A stretch of 26,450 bases of DNA, taken from a virus. Under the pieces are notes generated by a model, which was given only the letters and a program-made list of their open reading frames with translations, had not been told where the DNA came from and searched no databases. Location of the stretch: the IMG/VR virus record IMGVR_UViG_3300034102_004172, positions 1 to 26,450 of that record; one strand, given 5' to 3'. The translations under genes were made by a program, and so were the position numbers. Positions 17,293 through 25,795 of this stretch are shown here, in pieces (the stretch's first letter is position 1; each line of letters begins with the position of its first letter).

Positions 17293-19701
17293 TTATGCGA
17301 AGCAGGTATCAGATGTTGTTGAATCTGCCTGTGTTAGGGATGGGTATGATACGACTGTTGGAGTTGATGTTATTGCCGTTGCTGGTGCAGATGCAAGACT
17401 TCCTGGAGCAAATGCTGCCACTGTAGCACTTCCTGGGGCCACTACAGTAATTGATGGTGGTGTAAGCGAAATCAACGTTCCTGGCGATCCAGCAGCGCCT
17501 GGAGTTGCTATAGCAGCAGTTGCAGTTACGGTAGTACCATTAGAAGTTGCCGCCGCTGCTGTAGATGAAGTACTGGCAGTTGTTGATGATGTCAACGATG
17601 CAGTTGTGGATGTTGTGGATGAAGTTAGTGAAGTAGTTCCACCAGATGTTGTTACACCACCAATAGTTAAAGAACCTCCAGAGATACCTGTTCCTGCCGC
17701 TCCACCAGAAACAATTTGACCATCAATTGTAATGAGACCAGAACCCTGACTTGATGTAGTTGTCTGACCCCCACCAGTTGCTGATGTACCAGAGACCAAT
17801 GCGCCAGAAGTTGATAGAACTTGCGTTGTATTTGGATCTGCAGAAATTGACTTTCCTGGTGTTAGTAGGCTCTTTGCAATTAACTTCCCACTAACTTCTC
17901 CAGGAGCAATGTTTGCTGGGTTCTTAGGTTTAATTGATAATTGGAGATAATTGACATCTCCTACAGGTGATATTGGACCAACTCTAACAATACCAGTAGA
18001 GCAATCATACAATCCAGCATTGTTGTTTGTGTACACCTTTTTATTATTTGAGATGTAATATTGTCTTAAATTGCCAATACCATCATCTTCTAGATATTGT
18101 AAAGTGCTAGGGCGGTCTGCAGTGTAGAATCCACTGGATTTAATTACATCGCCAGGAGAAGATGAGCATGAGCAATCTAACTCAATACCATAGTTCACAT
18201 CCCAAGTAGTTGGAAATCCTTTTTGTTCCTCTGATGGGTATCCAAGTAATTTAAATACAGAAACCTGAAGCATCACATCAACAATACTCTTGTCTGCTTG
18301 TAAGATTTCTTTTTGTATTTTTGATGTTGATAGTGTTTTATTGAAATTACCAAGGTCTTCTAAAGCACCAAATCTCTTGATAGCATTCAATGCTTTCTCT
18401 TTAATGATATCTGCAGTTCCTTCAGGTAACGCTTGAGATGTAGATGAACCAGATGTAAGAGCACTTTTAAAAGTATCTGCGACGACTAGGATATTTAAAT
18501 CCACAAAAATGTCTTCTGGGTCCTGAACCACAACCTCAATAGATGCCATTGAGTATGGTCTTAGGTCTTCGATTATTTGCTTTTTCGATAAGTTGTTTAA
18601 TCTGGTGTTGTTTTTTGTTTTTACTGAGATATAAATTTTGCCGTATACTGGAGGACTTAGTGTTTCTCCTCCAGTTGCTAGTACATATCTAGCGTTTGGG
18701 TAGATTGATTTTACAATATTTTCGTAGTCTTTTGTAGTTACTGCTCTATTCTGAGAAGCATAATATCTTGGAGCATTGAATTTGATGGACTTTAGAGTTT
18801 CTGGTTTATCTCCAAGTTGAGTTTTTTGATTCAATTCAAGTCTAACTCTAGATGGAGAGATTACTCTATCATCGGAATCAATGATCGACCCATTGAATGC
18901 CATAGTGGAAATATTGTTTCCATCAGGCCCATTTGTTCTGATATACTCAAAGATTACAATATTACCATCTTCTAATGCTTTACCTACAACGCCATCACCA
19001 AAAGTAATTTCATATCTTCTGTCCTCAAACTCACTAAGGAAGTATGCTCTTGATGTACTATCAATGTTGGTGATATTTTTTACTAGATTGTATCTATCTA
19101 CAGTTGTAGACTGGGCATTTTGCTTTACATACACTTGCAAAGTATCAATATCTACCCAATCGTTAGGAACGATGAATTTTTGATTTGTTGTCGTATCAAC
19201 TGTATATGTGTAACTTAATAGATCACCTTCATAAACTTTAAATGGTCCTATGGTAGCAATACCAGTTGTCTTATCTACTTCTGCTGTTTTATCTTGTGTG
19301 ATGGAAAAGGTGAAATTCTGTCTACCATTATTTCCACCAGCAACCGTACCCTTTTTAATCGTGACAGTTCCAGGGTATGATTGGGTCTGATTGAATTCTG
19401 TCTGCACCTGAAGAGTCACACACCCCCAAGCAGCCTTTGCTGATCTAGGTACGTAATTTAGCATTCTTGCTAGACTCGCAACATTGTCTCTAATGGTTGC
19501 GGTATCCAAAAATAGTTCATTCAATGCCATATTCGCATTAAATGAAGTGTAATACGTATTATAAGCTAGAACATCGAGCAAATACGATAGAGTTGAACCA
19601 TTGAAGTCATAATCAGAGAACTCTGGTCTGGTTCTCATGTATGATTTAATGGATTCCCTTATCTCATTAAAATCTAGAGTAGTTAAATTTGATGGTTTCA
19701 T
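17293..19701 (-). CDS. gp6: Baseplate wedge protein gp6 with Ser/Thr/Ala/Gly-rich C-terminal extension
   Basis: This 802-aa protein is the inner-ring baseplate wedge subunit, which in T4 forms the dodecameric ring with gp25 and gp53. The N-terminal region matches the gp6 pattern: an FxEIRExIKSYM-like helix, then SDYDFNGSTLSYLLDVLAYN near residues 24-43 (T4: LDYDFEGSRLNVLCDLLAYN), ELFLDTATIRDNV and ARMLNYVPRSAKAA. The central RYYASQNRAVTTKDYENIV segment (about residues 305-325) is typical of baseplate J-like/gp6 proteins. T4 gp6 is about 660 aa; here the last 190 or so residues are low complexity (TSLTSSTTSTTASLTSSTTA and similar), ending DTCFA. The ATG overlaps the gp25 stop as TAATG, implying translational coupling. 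Identity is secure; the role of the tail is unknown. Confidence 0.93.
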   Translation of the reverse strand: MKPSNLTTLDFNEIRESIKSYMRTRPEFSDYDFNGSTLSYLLDVLAYNTYYTSFNANMALNELFLDTATIRDNVASLARMLNYVPRSAKAAWGCVTLQVQTEFNQTQSYPGTVTIKKGTVAGGNNGRQNFTFSITQDKTAEVDKTTGIATIGPFKVYEGDLLSYTYTVDTTTNQKFIVPNDWVDIDTLQVYVKQNAQSTTVDRYNLVKNITNIDSTSRAYFLSEFEDRRYEITFGDGVVGKALEDGNIVIFEYIRTNGPDGNNISTMAFNGSIIDSDDRVISPSRVRLELNQKTQLGDKPETLKSIKFNAPRYYASQNRAVTTKDYENIVKSIYPNARYVLATGGETLSPPVYGKIYISVKTKNNTRLNNLSKKQIIEDLRPYSMASIEVVVQDPEDIFVDLNILVVADTFKSALTSGSSTSQALPEGTADIIKEKALNAIKRFGALEDLGNFNKTLSTSKIQKEILQADKSIVDVMLQVSVFKLLGYPSEEQKGFPTTWDVNYGIELDCSCSSSPGDVIKSSGFYTADRPSTLQYLEDDGIGNLRQYYISNNKKVYTNNNAGLYDCSTGIVRVGPISPVGDVNYLQLSIKPKNPANIAPGEVSGKLIAKSLLTPGKSISADPNTTQVLSTSGALVSGTSATGGGQTTTSSQGSGLITIDGQIVSGGAAGTGISGGSLTIGGVTTSGGTTSLTSSTTSTTASLTSSTTASTSSTAAAATSNGTTVTATAAIATPGAAGSPGTLISLTPPSITVVAPGSATVAAFAPGSLASAPATAITSTPTVVSYPSLTQADSTTSDTCFA

Positions 19702-20120
19702 TAATTTACTGGTCTCTCTAATAGGAATTTGTTATTAATGATTTGAGGTTCTCCAATAATTCTATATGTCAGAGTAACTACTATTGCACTATCATCATCT
19801 TCTATAGCAGTCACAAGAACATCTAAAACATCAACTCTAGGTTCAAAATTTCTAATAGTATTTAGTATCCTATCCTTCAAATCTATAGCAGAAAATGCAT
19901 CAAGAGGTTCGAATAGCATATTATATACATCAGAACCAATTGATGGATCCATTAATTTTTCACCAAACTTGGTCATAATCAAGTTTTTAATAGATTGTGT
20001 AACGGCAGATTCGTCTCTGAGAGAGATTACGTCGTTAGTTAGGGGATTTTTGCTGAAATTTGTGCCTACATCTCTAAAAGATCTAGGCGTAGCCCTAAAA
20101 ATACTATCGGAATCTGCCAT
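19701..20120 (-). CDS. gp25: Baseplate wedge protein gp25 (TssE/gp25 lysozyme-like fold family)
   Basis: This 139-aa protein is close to the length of T4 gp25 (132 aa). It carries the family's conserved EPR core motif in IRNFEPRVDVLDV (about residues 88-100), preceded by the SIKNLIMTKFGEKLMDPSIG segment (about 43-62) typical of gp25. In T4, gp25 staples wedges to each other and to the sheath initiator. Despite the historical 'lysozyme-like' label, no catalytic site is expected. The gene is the first of the late operon, 29 bases downstream of an exact late promoter. Its ribosome site is weak: only GAAG at 20135-20138 is visible. The stop is shared with the gp6 start. Confidence 0.93.
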   Translation of the reverse strand: MADSDSIFRATPRSFRDVGTNFSKNPLTNDVISLRDESAVTQSIKNLIMTKFGEKLMDPSIGSDVYNMLFEPLDAFSAIDLKDRILNTIRNFEPRVDVLDVLVTAIEDDDSAIVVTLTYRIIGEPQIINNKFLLERPVN

Positions 20121-20148
20121 TATATGACACTATACTTCTATTTTGTAT

Positions 20149-20156
20149 TATTTATA
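20149..20156 (-). promoter_or_regulatory. Late promoter TATAAATA upstream of gp25
   Basis: The minus strand reads TATAAATA, an exact match to the T4 late-promoter consensus recognised by the gp55-type sigma with the sliding-clamp activator. It lies about 29 bases upstream of the gp25 ATG and 10 bases past the stop of the 59-aa gene. It should drive gp25, gp6 and the giant gene. I found no equally good late promoter between gp6 and the giant gene. Confidence 0.75.
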
Positions 20157-20165
20157 TGGGATATC

Positions 20166-20345
20166 TTAGTGCCATCGCTCCACATAATCATCAAAACCAC
20201 CCTTACCTCCACATGGTCGTGAGTACCTATCGATGGGTGGGTCATTTTTTCGCATTTCGGGAACGTAATCGGTAACTAATCTAGTAGTACCCCACATTTC
20301 CTTCATGTATTTGGTGTCTCTGTCAGGATTTGAGTTCATTGCCAT
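20166..20345 (-). CDS. Small hypothetical protein, 59 aa
   Basis: A complete short gene: ATG at 20345, TAA at 20166-20168, with an AGGAG site at 20353-20357 only 7 bases upstream, among the best-placed in the window. The product starts MAMNSNPDRDTKYMKEMW and ends GGKGGFDDYVERWH. It is polar, rich in charged and aromatic residues, with one cysteine and no membrane segment. I do not recognise it. It sits between an intrinsic terminator (20399-20440) and the gp25 late promoter, so its own promoter must lie in about 55 bases where I see no convincing box, or it depends on read-through. The strong ribosome site supports a real gene. Confidence 0.7.
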   Translation of the reverse strand: MAMNSNPDRDTKYMKEMWGTTRLVTDYVPEMRKNDPPIDRYSRPCGGKGGFDDYVERWH

Positions 20346-20398
20346 CTGTTTTCTCCTAAGAATAGATTAAAACAGAACTTTTTACGGGGTTGCTATCC

Positions 20399-20440
20399 CG
20401 AAAATAAAAGGGTACTACACTCAAATGAGCGTAATACCCT
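20399..20440 (-). terminator. Rho-independent terminator
   Basis: On the minus strand AGGGTATTACGCTC pairs with GAGTGTAGTACCCT over 14 bp, including two G-T wobbles, around an ATTT loop. A TTTTATTTT tract follows at once. It ends transcription coming from the 46-aa gene and the PAAR operon before the 59-aa gene and gp25. On the plus strand the stem is not followed by a T tract, so it acts in one direction. Confidence 0.9.
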
Positions 20441-20471
20441 GCATGTTAGCAAAAATTAGTGTAAAAGTTGA

Positions 20472-20612
20472 TCATCCCTGACCCCTGTAACGCTTTCGAG
20501 CCTTATTTCGACTGGTAGAAGCATATTTAGTGTGCTTGCCAAGACCTTGACGAGACTTTTTGGGTTTGGATTCGATGATATCTTTGTTTGTCAGTGAAGG
20601 ACGCTTTGCCAT
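20472..20612 (-). CDS. Small very basic protein, 46 aa (conserved in cyanophages, function unknown)
   Basis: ATG at 20612 and TGA at 20472-20474. The product starts MAKRPSLTNKDIIESKPKKS and continues RQGLGKHTKYASTSRNKARK to RYRGQG. It is dominated by Lys and Arg with only two acidic residues, and has no hydrophobic core large enough for a stable globular domain, so nucleic-acid binding is a reasonable inference. From memory, short proteins with the KPKKSRQG...KYxxTSRN...RYRGQG pattern recur in marine T4-like phages; I cannot name a function. No clear ribosome site precedes the ATG. The gene has its own sigma70-type promoter upstream and an intrinsic terminator downstream, unlike its late neighbours. 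Confidence 0.78.
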   Translation of the reverse strand: MAKRPSLTNKDIIESKPKKSRQGLGKHTKYASTSRNKARKRYRGQG

Positions 20613-20639
20613 ATTCGGATATCGGTTAAAGACTTGAGT

Positions 20640-20668
20640 AGTATACCATATTTTGGGTCATTTGCCAA
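20640..20668 (-). promoter_or_regulatory. Sigma70-type promoter for the 46-aa gene
   Basis: The minus strand has TTGGCA (20663-20668), exactly 17 bases, then TATACT (20640-20645). Each hexamer is one mismatch from consensus. The -35 box overlaps the last codons of the PAAR gene. Predicted initiation near 20633 gives a leader of about 20 bases. A host-type promoter here suggests early or middle expression. Confidence 0.6.
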
Positions 20669-21179
20669 CCATTACATTGATTGAACCGCTAGCAATTACT
20701 GATCTACAAGGCGGTCCTAGTGGATCTCCTACCGTTGCAAGTGGTCTACCATTGACTAGAACCGATTTTCCGCTCGCATAGACCTTCCTATCATGCCCCC
20801 TGCCATTATAAATCATGTCTTCAGTTGATAATTTGCCACATGGAATCGATTTTTGGTCCAATCTTGCACAACTATCACCCGAAGGGACCAATCTTGTAAC
20901 TAAATTTGTACATGATGAGGGATGAATGGTCAATAAATCACCATGAAGGAGCGGAACTTGACCATTAATCAGTACATTTCTGGCAATAGGTACCTTTAAA
21001 CGAGTATTTAAGGGAGGCCAATTACAAGTTGCGTCTTTAGTTGAGACTGGTTTTGGTATAATTGGGAATGGTGAAGTATATGGAGGGGAGCAAGCACCTA
21101 AAAATTGGTGAATGTGCTCTGGAATGCACACTCCATGACCACTACAAGTGCCCGCTACAGTTGCTGCTAGTCCTGGCAT
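20658..21179 (-). CDS. PAAR-like baseplate spike tip protein
   Basis: This 173-aa protein is likely the sharpened, metal-binding cap of the central tail spike, the role of T4 gp5.4. Evidence: GHGVCIPEHIHQFLGAC near residues 14-30 with clustered Cys and His, the NVLINGQVPLLHGDLLTIHP strand-turn unit near 68-87, and the C-terminal pair VLVNGRPLATVGDP (about 140-153) and ASGSINVMVGK (163-173). The latter is the classic PAAR ending in which SGSxNVxxxGK forms the last strands. Ten or so Cys/His residues spread along the chain could bind more than one metal. It is about twice the length of a minimal PAAR domain and looks like two half-repeats. The ATG is 1 base after the upstream TGA, with AGAGGG 8 bases before it. 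Confidence 0.82.
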   Translation of the reverse strand: MPGLAATVAGTCSGHGVCIPEHIHQFLGACSPPYTSPFPIIPKPVSTKDATCNWPPLNTRLKVPIARNVLINGQVPLLHGDLLTIHPSSCTNLVTRLVPSGDSCARLDQKSIPCGKLSTEDMIYNGRGHDRKVYASGKSVLVNGRPLATVGDPLGPPCRSVIASGSINVMVGK

Positions 21180-21180
21180 A

Positions 21181-24100
21181 TCAATAACCCTCTGGTACAG
21201 TCTCGCTTAATTGTGTTGGTGCTTCAGAATCATCATTATTCTGAGCGTCTTCTGTAATATATAGGTCTTCCTCACCCAAATCACCATATTGCCTGTTGCA
21301 AACAAAGTCATATGGATTTCCATATTTGTCAACAGACTCCGCAAATATTTTAGTCTCTTGAGTCAAGTCATGATAGATTTGCAATCTGCCATGAACTTCA
21401 TAACTACGGCATCCATCCGAAACCATACGGTCACCAACTCTATATCCAGAAAGTTCCATTAGACTATTAATGTTGTTATACCAAACACCCCCAATGTATC
21501 CTCCTTTATCTGAGAATGGTACTGCATATGTAGTGGCGTTTTGCGTCACACCAAGACCCATTCCACCATACCAACCTAGAGTTGGTAATCCATATTCACT
21601 GACACAAAAAGCATCTTCAATATCAAGAGTAGAATCTTCGAATGTATTTCTGATTTGCTGCAGAACTGTCTGTAGGGCTGGTTGATCTTCCAAACATTTT
21701 GTGCATACAGTTAAGTCGGGATTATTTGGATCTGGTGGATTTTTGATTACACCCAATCTTATTGTGATATGTGTCCAAGGCCTTGGATCTGGACAAAATC
21801 TTCTCATCAGATATAAATTCTCATCATCACGGCATGGTAATGCAAAGAACGATTTCTCTGTGACCATCATGGACGTATTATTCCAAGTACCATACCTATA
21901 GTCTTCAAGATCTCTTTCCCACATTTCATCTAATGATTCTGTGAGTTGATTTTCCTGAACTTGGATAGAGTTTGGTACAGAGTTCACATAGTCCTTTCCA
22001 TATCGTACATTTGGATTTCCCTTTCCTAATTTTCTGGTGAAATCTTTGAACTCTTTAGTGTAACTAACATTTCCTTCACTTGTTGATGGAACTTTACTCT
22101 TCACCAATGATGGATTTGATTTTGCTGAAATATCATTCACTACATCTTCAGTACCTTCTGGAGCAGCAGATGTATTGATTACTGTTCCAGTAGGACTCGA
22201 TAGACTTATTGTGGATACTGAAGAATATGTACTGAAAGCACTTCTTTGACTTGCAGAAAGTTTGTTGGTGATGTAAGTATTCACAGCACGAGTTTGTTCC
22301 TCGGTCCATTTACCAGTAGTGATATTCTGAGTGGTTGTATTTGCAATAGTAATATTTTCAGAATTGAATTTGGTCACTGATGGAATATTACTATACTCAT
22401 CTCTTCTCTCTTTTAGTTTTTTGATTTGCTGCTGCTGGTCTGCAGTTAAATCATTTTCACTGAATGCCCTAATGAAGTTTTTCTTGACACCACGATCTTC
22501 ATATCTAAAAGATCTTTTGGTATTACTTTGACGCATGGAATCGACATCTGGTTTTAATCTAGATGTAATAACTTCATTATGAACATCGGACTGTTTCTTA
22601 GAATAACTCTGCCAGTCTAATCCAGTTTTGCTATATGATTGGAAAATTGGAGATTCTTTAAATACTCTATAATTATCTGCCTCAGCAATGTTTATATCTT
22701 TTGCTTCTCTGGCAACTGTATCTATCTTCCTCGCAATGTAAGGAACAAATACGTCAGGTGGATTTGTAGATGAGTATCCAGATCCACCATTCAATACTCT
22801 TACATCAACCAAACGGCCGCGAGAAATGATTGGTTCTAGTTGAGCAATGACACCAGTACCCTTACATCTTCTTTTTGCTTTTGCTACAGACACTCCTTGA
22901 TTGATTAGAGTGTTGTACAAATCGTGATTAAAGTAGGTTGGTGGAGGCGATACTGAAAGTTTAATATTTTCGATGTTTTTATTTGTAAGACCCCTGCCCT
23001 TACTTATGATCTTTATTCTAGAAACACGACCATTTTCGATTTTTGCAACACACTTTGGTTTGATGATTTTTGGTGCAAACGGAATCCCCTCATTTGGAAT
23101 TGCTGTACCATATTCTATTTCTTTTTTCTTAAATTCGTACTTGCCAATTAATATTGCTCTATCCTTAATGCCCCATCCAGCAACAACTTTGATATTCTGA
23201 CCATTGCTTGCAGTATATACTGCATCCTTCGTAAAGTCTGCAGTTCCGTTAGAGAGTTCTGCCAAGTGCATATTGAACTCATTATCACTATGCTTTACAT
23301 TTTTAATGGCCCATCCATTGACAGTCATATTGGTTGATAGGTAATCAACATCGTCAACCACTTCTTGAGTATCCTGAGTTTCTGAGATAACCAGAGTGAC
23401 TGATATTCTATCCTCAGCATCTTTATCTGGGAAGTACAATACAAACTTATTTTGATCAACAAAGTCCACACCATTCCCAGGAGAATACCCATACCCACGA
23501 TTGAGTATGCGATCTATCTTCCAAATTGTGTTATATTGATTTGTGTTACTATCCCACTCAGAATTGATTTTCATTCTTATGCGAAGACCACCATTCATTG
23601 TGTAGTCTTTGAAGACGGTTGTATTATTTGATACCCAACAATCACCAGAAGTTGATTTAAATGCAACTCCTTCAGATCCATTCCATGAGTCTACAAACCC
23701 TGCCTGCTTGAGAGTCATACCTCTGAAGCAGTCTCCACCATTGATACCATTCACAGCGTTCCTAGAGGTCCATACGATGGATCCAGCGAGGTTCTTGAGA
23801 ACGATTGCATATCCAGCAGGATTGGCAGTCCAACTTGTATTAGTGCCACCATTCCTCACCTTGATACGGAAATTGATATACCCTGCTTTCTGAACAGTAA
23901 AGGTACCAGTGATGGGAGATCCATTATATCCACCCGATACTGTAAACTGTTTATTCTCATCAGATGAGACTAGGATATAATCATCACCTTCATTGGTAAC
24001 ACCGTAGGAATCTACTGCAATCGTACCTTCATCATCGATTGCCATTTCTAGGGAATATGCTCCTGCAGAAACAGGAATCTTCTTATTGATGATATTGACT

Positions 24101-25389
24101 TCTCTACCAACAAGATTATTCTGCATGTTGTTGGTCCATACCATGTAGTTGTTGGCAAAAGTATTCCAACCAGAATTGCCACTCACAGCAAACAATCCAC
24201 CAACAAACTTAGATTCCTTCAGCATGAAATCTACAGGTACACCACCAATCTTTCCACTTGGATTATCTTTATCTCCTACAGGAACAATAATGATGTCCCC
24301 CATAATCTCTTGAGTGATAATTGAGTTAGTGACCAAACTGGTTGGTTTCACTGCAACTCTTGTTCTACTTGATGGCCATCCACCAGAAGGTAGTGATACA
24401 ACTCCGTTGACCTTAACTTCAGTATTAGCGTGGTTTCTATCTGTTCTATGTGATCTGAATGTCATATCCAAGATCATACCATTTGAGAATGATACGTTCT
24501 GGCGAGATTCATATCCATTGGGATATTGAGTTCCATAGTCCTCTTTACTTCCCCACATCTTAATACCCCAGCGAGTATAGATGTAGTTCCCCAAGGATGC
24601 ATTGTGTCTATAGACTAAATGACTTTCACTGCCTTCATTTGGTCTATAGCGAAGCATTACTGCTGAACTCTTTGTTGTGTAGCGAAATGCTACTGCTTGA
24701 CGTTTTGTACCAACTGCCCAGAACAATGGATATGCATCTTCATCGTATGCAGGGTTGGTTATTCCATCTTCTAAGTTATATCTGATGTAGGTTTCGTCTG
24801 GATGGCAAGGACATTCAAACGGGGTTTTTCTCATCTGATAAGTCCAGCGTGGAGCCGTAGCACCATCACCAGATCCACCTCCAGCAAAATAAGTCACTGT
24901 GAAACACCAAGAGTGGCAAGGTGTTCCAGTGACTCCGTTGTAGGTATCAAACATGTAATAGAACCAACTATCCGAGAAGTTTGGTTCAAAACTAATCTCT
25001 GATGGATAGTGATCCCAGTAACGAGTTTTTACAGGATTTACAATTGCACCAGGAACAAGAGCATTGGTACATGCAAATCCATTAGCCTCCCACCACTTCG
25101 TTGTGACGATGGGAGCATTTAATTTTCCTGCGTTATCTCCAATATCATTCTTATTGCCGAAGAGATAATCAGGTGTAGTTGTTGGACTTGTAGAATATGT
25201 GCTGTAACGATTGGGCGCAACAGACTGACACACATCATCAAAGTCATACATCACACGATCACGTTCCCAAGTAGGAGCATTGATGTGATTCGTATTTCTC
25301 TTTGGATAGTTCTCTTTAGACATGAGGACCCCAATATTGGGATCATTCAGTGGACTAAAATCTGGACATGATTTACTGTTGCAAGGCAT
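21181..25389 (-). CDS. Large virion-associated protein, 1402 aa, unrecognised
   Basis: I recognise no known family over the full length. The N-terminal 220 residues are aromatic and cysteine-rich (MPCNSKSCPDF, CHSWCFTVTYFAGGG, FECPCHPDE). Residues about 480-560 look like a beta sandwich (SGGYNGSPITGTFTV, FRIKVRNGGTNTSW). Residues about 770-880 hold two GSGY-type units (GRVSRIKIISKGRG and GRLVDVRVLNGGSGYSS) like those in the giant protein. Residues about 965-995 form a charged helix (TADQQQQIKKLKERRDEY). The C-terminal 230 residues contain a CTKC pair, glycine/aromatic-rich GWYGGMGLG and an acidic tail. The gene is 3 bases after the coiled-coil gene and 1 base before the PAAR gene, so co-translation and a structural tail or spike role are likely. 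There is no signal peptide. Confidence 0.85.
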   Translation of the reverse strand: MPCNSKSCPDFSPLNDPNIGVLMSKENYPKRNTNHINAPTWERDRVMYDFDDVCQSVAPNRYSTYSTSPTTTPDYLFGNKNDIGDNAGKLNAPIVTTKWWEANGFACTNALVPGAIVNPVKTRYWDHYPSEISFEPNFSDSWFYYMFDTYNGVTGTPCHSWCFTVTYFAGGGSGDGATAPRWTYQMRKTPFECPCHPDETYIRYNLEDGITNPAYDEDAYPLFWAVGTKRQAVAFRYTTKSSAVMLRYRPNEGSESHLVYRHNASLGNYIYTRWGIKMWGSKEDYGTQYPNGYESRQNVSFSNGMILDMTFRSHRTDRNHANTEVKVNGVVSLPSGGWPSSRTRVAVKPTSLVTNSIITQEIMGDIIIVPVGDKDNPSGKIGGVPVDFMLKESKFVGGLFAVSGNSGWNTFANNYMVWTNNMQNNLVGREVNIINKKIPVSAGAYSLEMAIDDEGTIAVDSYGVTNEGDDYILVSSDENKQFTVSGGYNGSPITGTFTVQKAGYINFRIKVRNGGTNTSWTANPAGYAIVLKNLAGSIVWTSRNAVNGINGGDCFRGMTLKQAGFVDSWNGSEGVAFKSTSGDCWVSNNTTVFKDYTMNGGLRIRMKINSEWDSNTNQYNTIWKIDRILNRGYGYSPGNGVDFVDQNKFVLYFPDKDAEDRISVTLVISETQDTQEVVDDVDYLSTNMTVNGWAIKNVKHSDNEFNMHLAELSNGTADFTKDAVYTASNGQNIKVVAGWGIKDRAILIGKYEFKKKEIEYGTAIPNEGIPFAPKIIKPKCVAKIENGRVSRIKIISKGRGLTNKNIENIKLSVSPPPTYFNHDLYNTLINQGVSVAKAKRRCKGTGVIAQLEPIISRGRLVDVRVLNGGSGYSSTNPPDVFVPYIARKIDTVAREAKDINIAEADNYRVFKESPIFQSYSKTGLDWQSYSKKQSDVHNEVITSRLKPDVDSMRQSNTKRSFRYEDRGVKKNFIRAFSENDLTADQQQQIKKLKERRDEYSNIPSVTKFNSENITIANTTTQNITTGKWTEEQTRAVNTYITNKLSASQRSAFSTYSSVSTISLSSPTGTVINTSAAPEGTEDVVNDISAKSNPSLVKSKVPSTSEGNVSYTKEFKDFTRKLGKGNPNVRYGKDYVNSVPNSIQVQENQLTESLDEMWERDLEDYRYGTWNNTSMMVTEKSFFALPCRDDENLYLMRRFCPDPRPWTHITIRLGVIKNPPDPNNPDLTVCTKCLEDQPALQTVLQQIRNTFEDSTLDIEDAFCVSEYGLPTLGWYGGMGLGVTQNATTYAVPFSDKGGYIGGVWYNNINSLMELSGYRVGDRMVSDGCRSYEVHGRLQIYHDLTQETKIFAESVDKYGNPYDFVCNRQYGDLGEEDLYITEDAQNNDDSEAPTQLSETVPEGY

Positions 25390-25392
25390 TAC

Positions 25393-25740
25393 TTACTTAC
25401 CCTGGTCAAATAGTTGGTTCTCAATTTTATTTAGACGTTCGTAAATAAGATCGAGATTACCACCAAGACCAACGTAATCATCATTCCCAGGAGGTTTGTA
25501 CTGTAGACTCGATTTACCAAGAAGTTCTGTAGTAACAAACTTCTCAATGTTATCCAATCGAGTCTCTACACTTTCTTTGATATACTTTTCAATATCACTG
25601 GTGCGTTCAATGAGTTTTGTAATGATATCATTAATGATCTCATGTGCTTTCTCATTATCTTTAAATTTAAAGTCCATGTATCCACGATCTTGTTGAAGTA
25701 ATAGTTCCTTCAGTTTCGTGTTGGGATTTTCTTCAGTCAT
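25393..25740 (-). CDS. Hypothetical coiled-coil protein, 115 aa
   Basis: ATG at 25740 with AGAGGT (25751-25756) 10 bases upstream. The product is charged and mostly helical: EKAHEIINDIITKLIERTSD and VETRLDNIEKFVTTELL (residues about 30-74), a PPGNDDYVGLGG hinge, then a short heptad segment LDLIYERLNKIENQLF at the C-terminus. The heptads suggest an oligomer, perhaps a trimer attached to a virion part. It lies directly before the 1402-aa gene with a 3-base gap, so a shared structural role or chaperone-like role is possible. I do not recognise the family. Confidence 0.8.
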   Translation of the reverse strand: MTEENPNTKLKELLLQQDRGYMDFKFKDNEKAHEIINDIITKLIERTSDIEKYIKESVETRLDNIEKFVTTELLGKSSLQYKPPGNDDYVGLGGNLDLIYERLNKIENQLFDQGK

Positions 25741-25762
25741 GCTATAATATACCTCTAAGTTT

Positions 25763-25786
25763 TACGCGGTAAACGGGCTACGCGGT
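25763..25786 (-). repeat. Tandem 8-bp direct repeat ACCGCGTA (possible operator)
   Basis: The minus strand carries ACCGCGTA at 25779-25786 and again at 25763-25770, a 16-base period, between the AbrB-like stop and the ribosome site of the 115-aa gene. A third copy, in the longer form ACCGCGTAGC shared with the 25777-25786 copy, lies at 26014-26023 inside the 77-aa gene. GC-rich octamers repeated three times in 260 bases stand out in AT-rich DNA. An operator role is inference. Confidence 0.4.
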
Positions 25787-25795
25787 TTTTTTTTC

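Noticed and set aside
20385-20400. Short hairpin CGGG...CCCG next to the terminator
   Set aside because: Only four strong pairs with no T tract in either direction; too weak to call.
25763-25794. Plus-strand hairpin plus nine-T run, as a terminator
   Set aside because: The best stem is six pairs with a bulge and no plus-strand gene precedes it. The sequence is better described as a direct repeat next to an A-tract on the coding strand.
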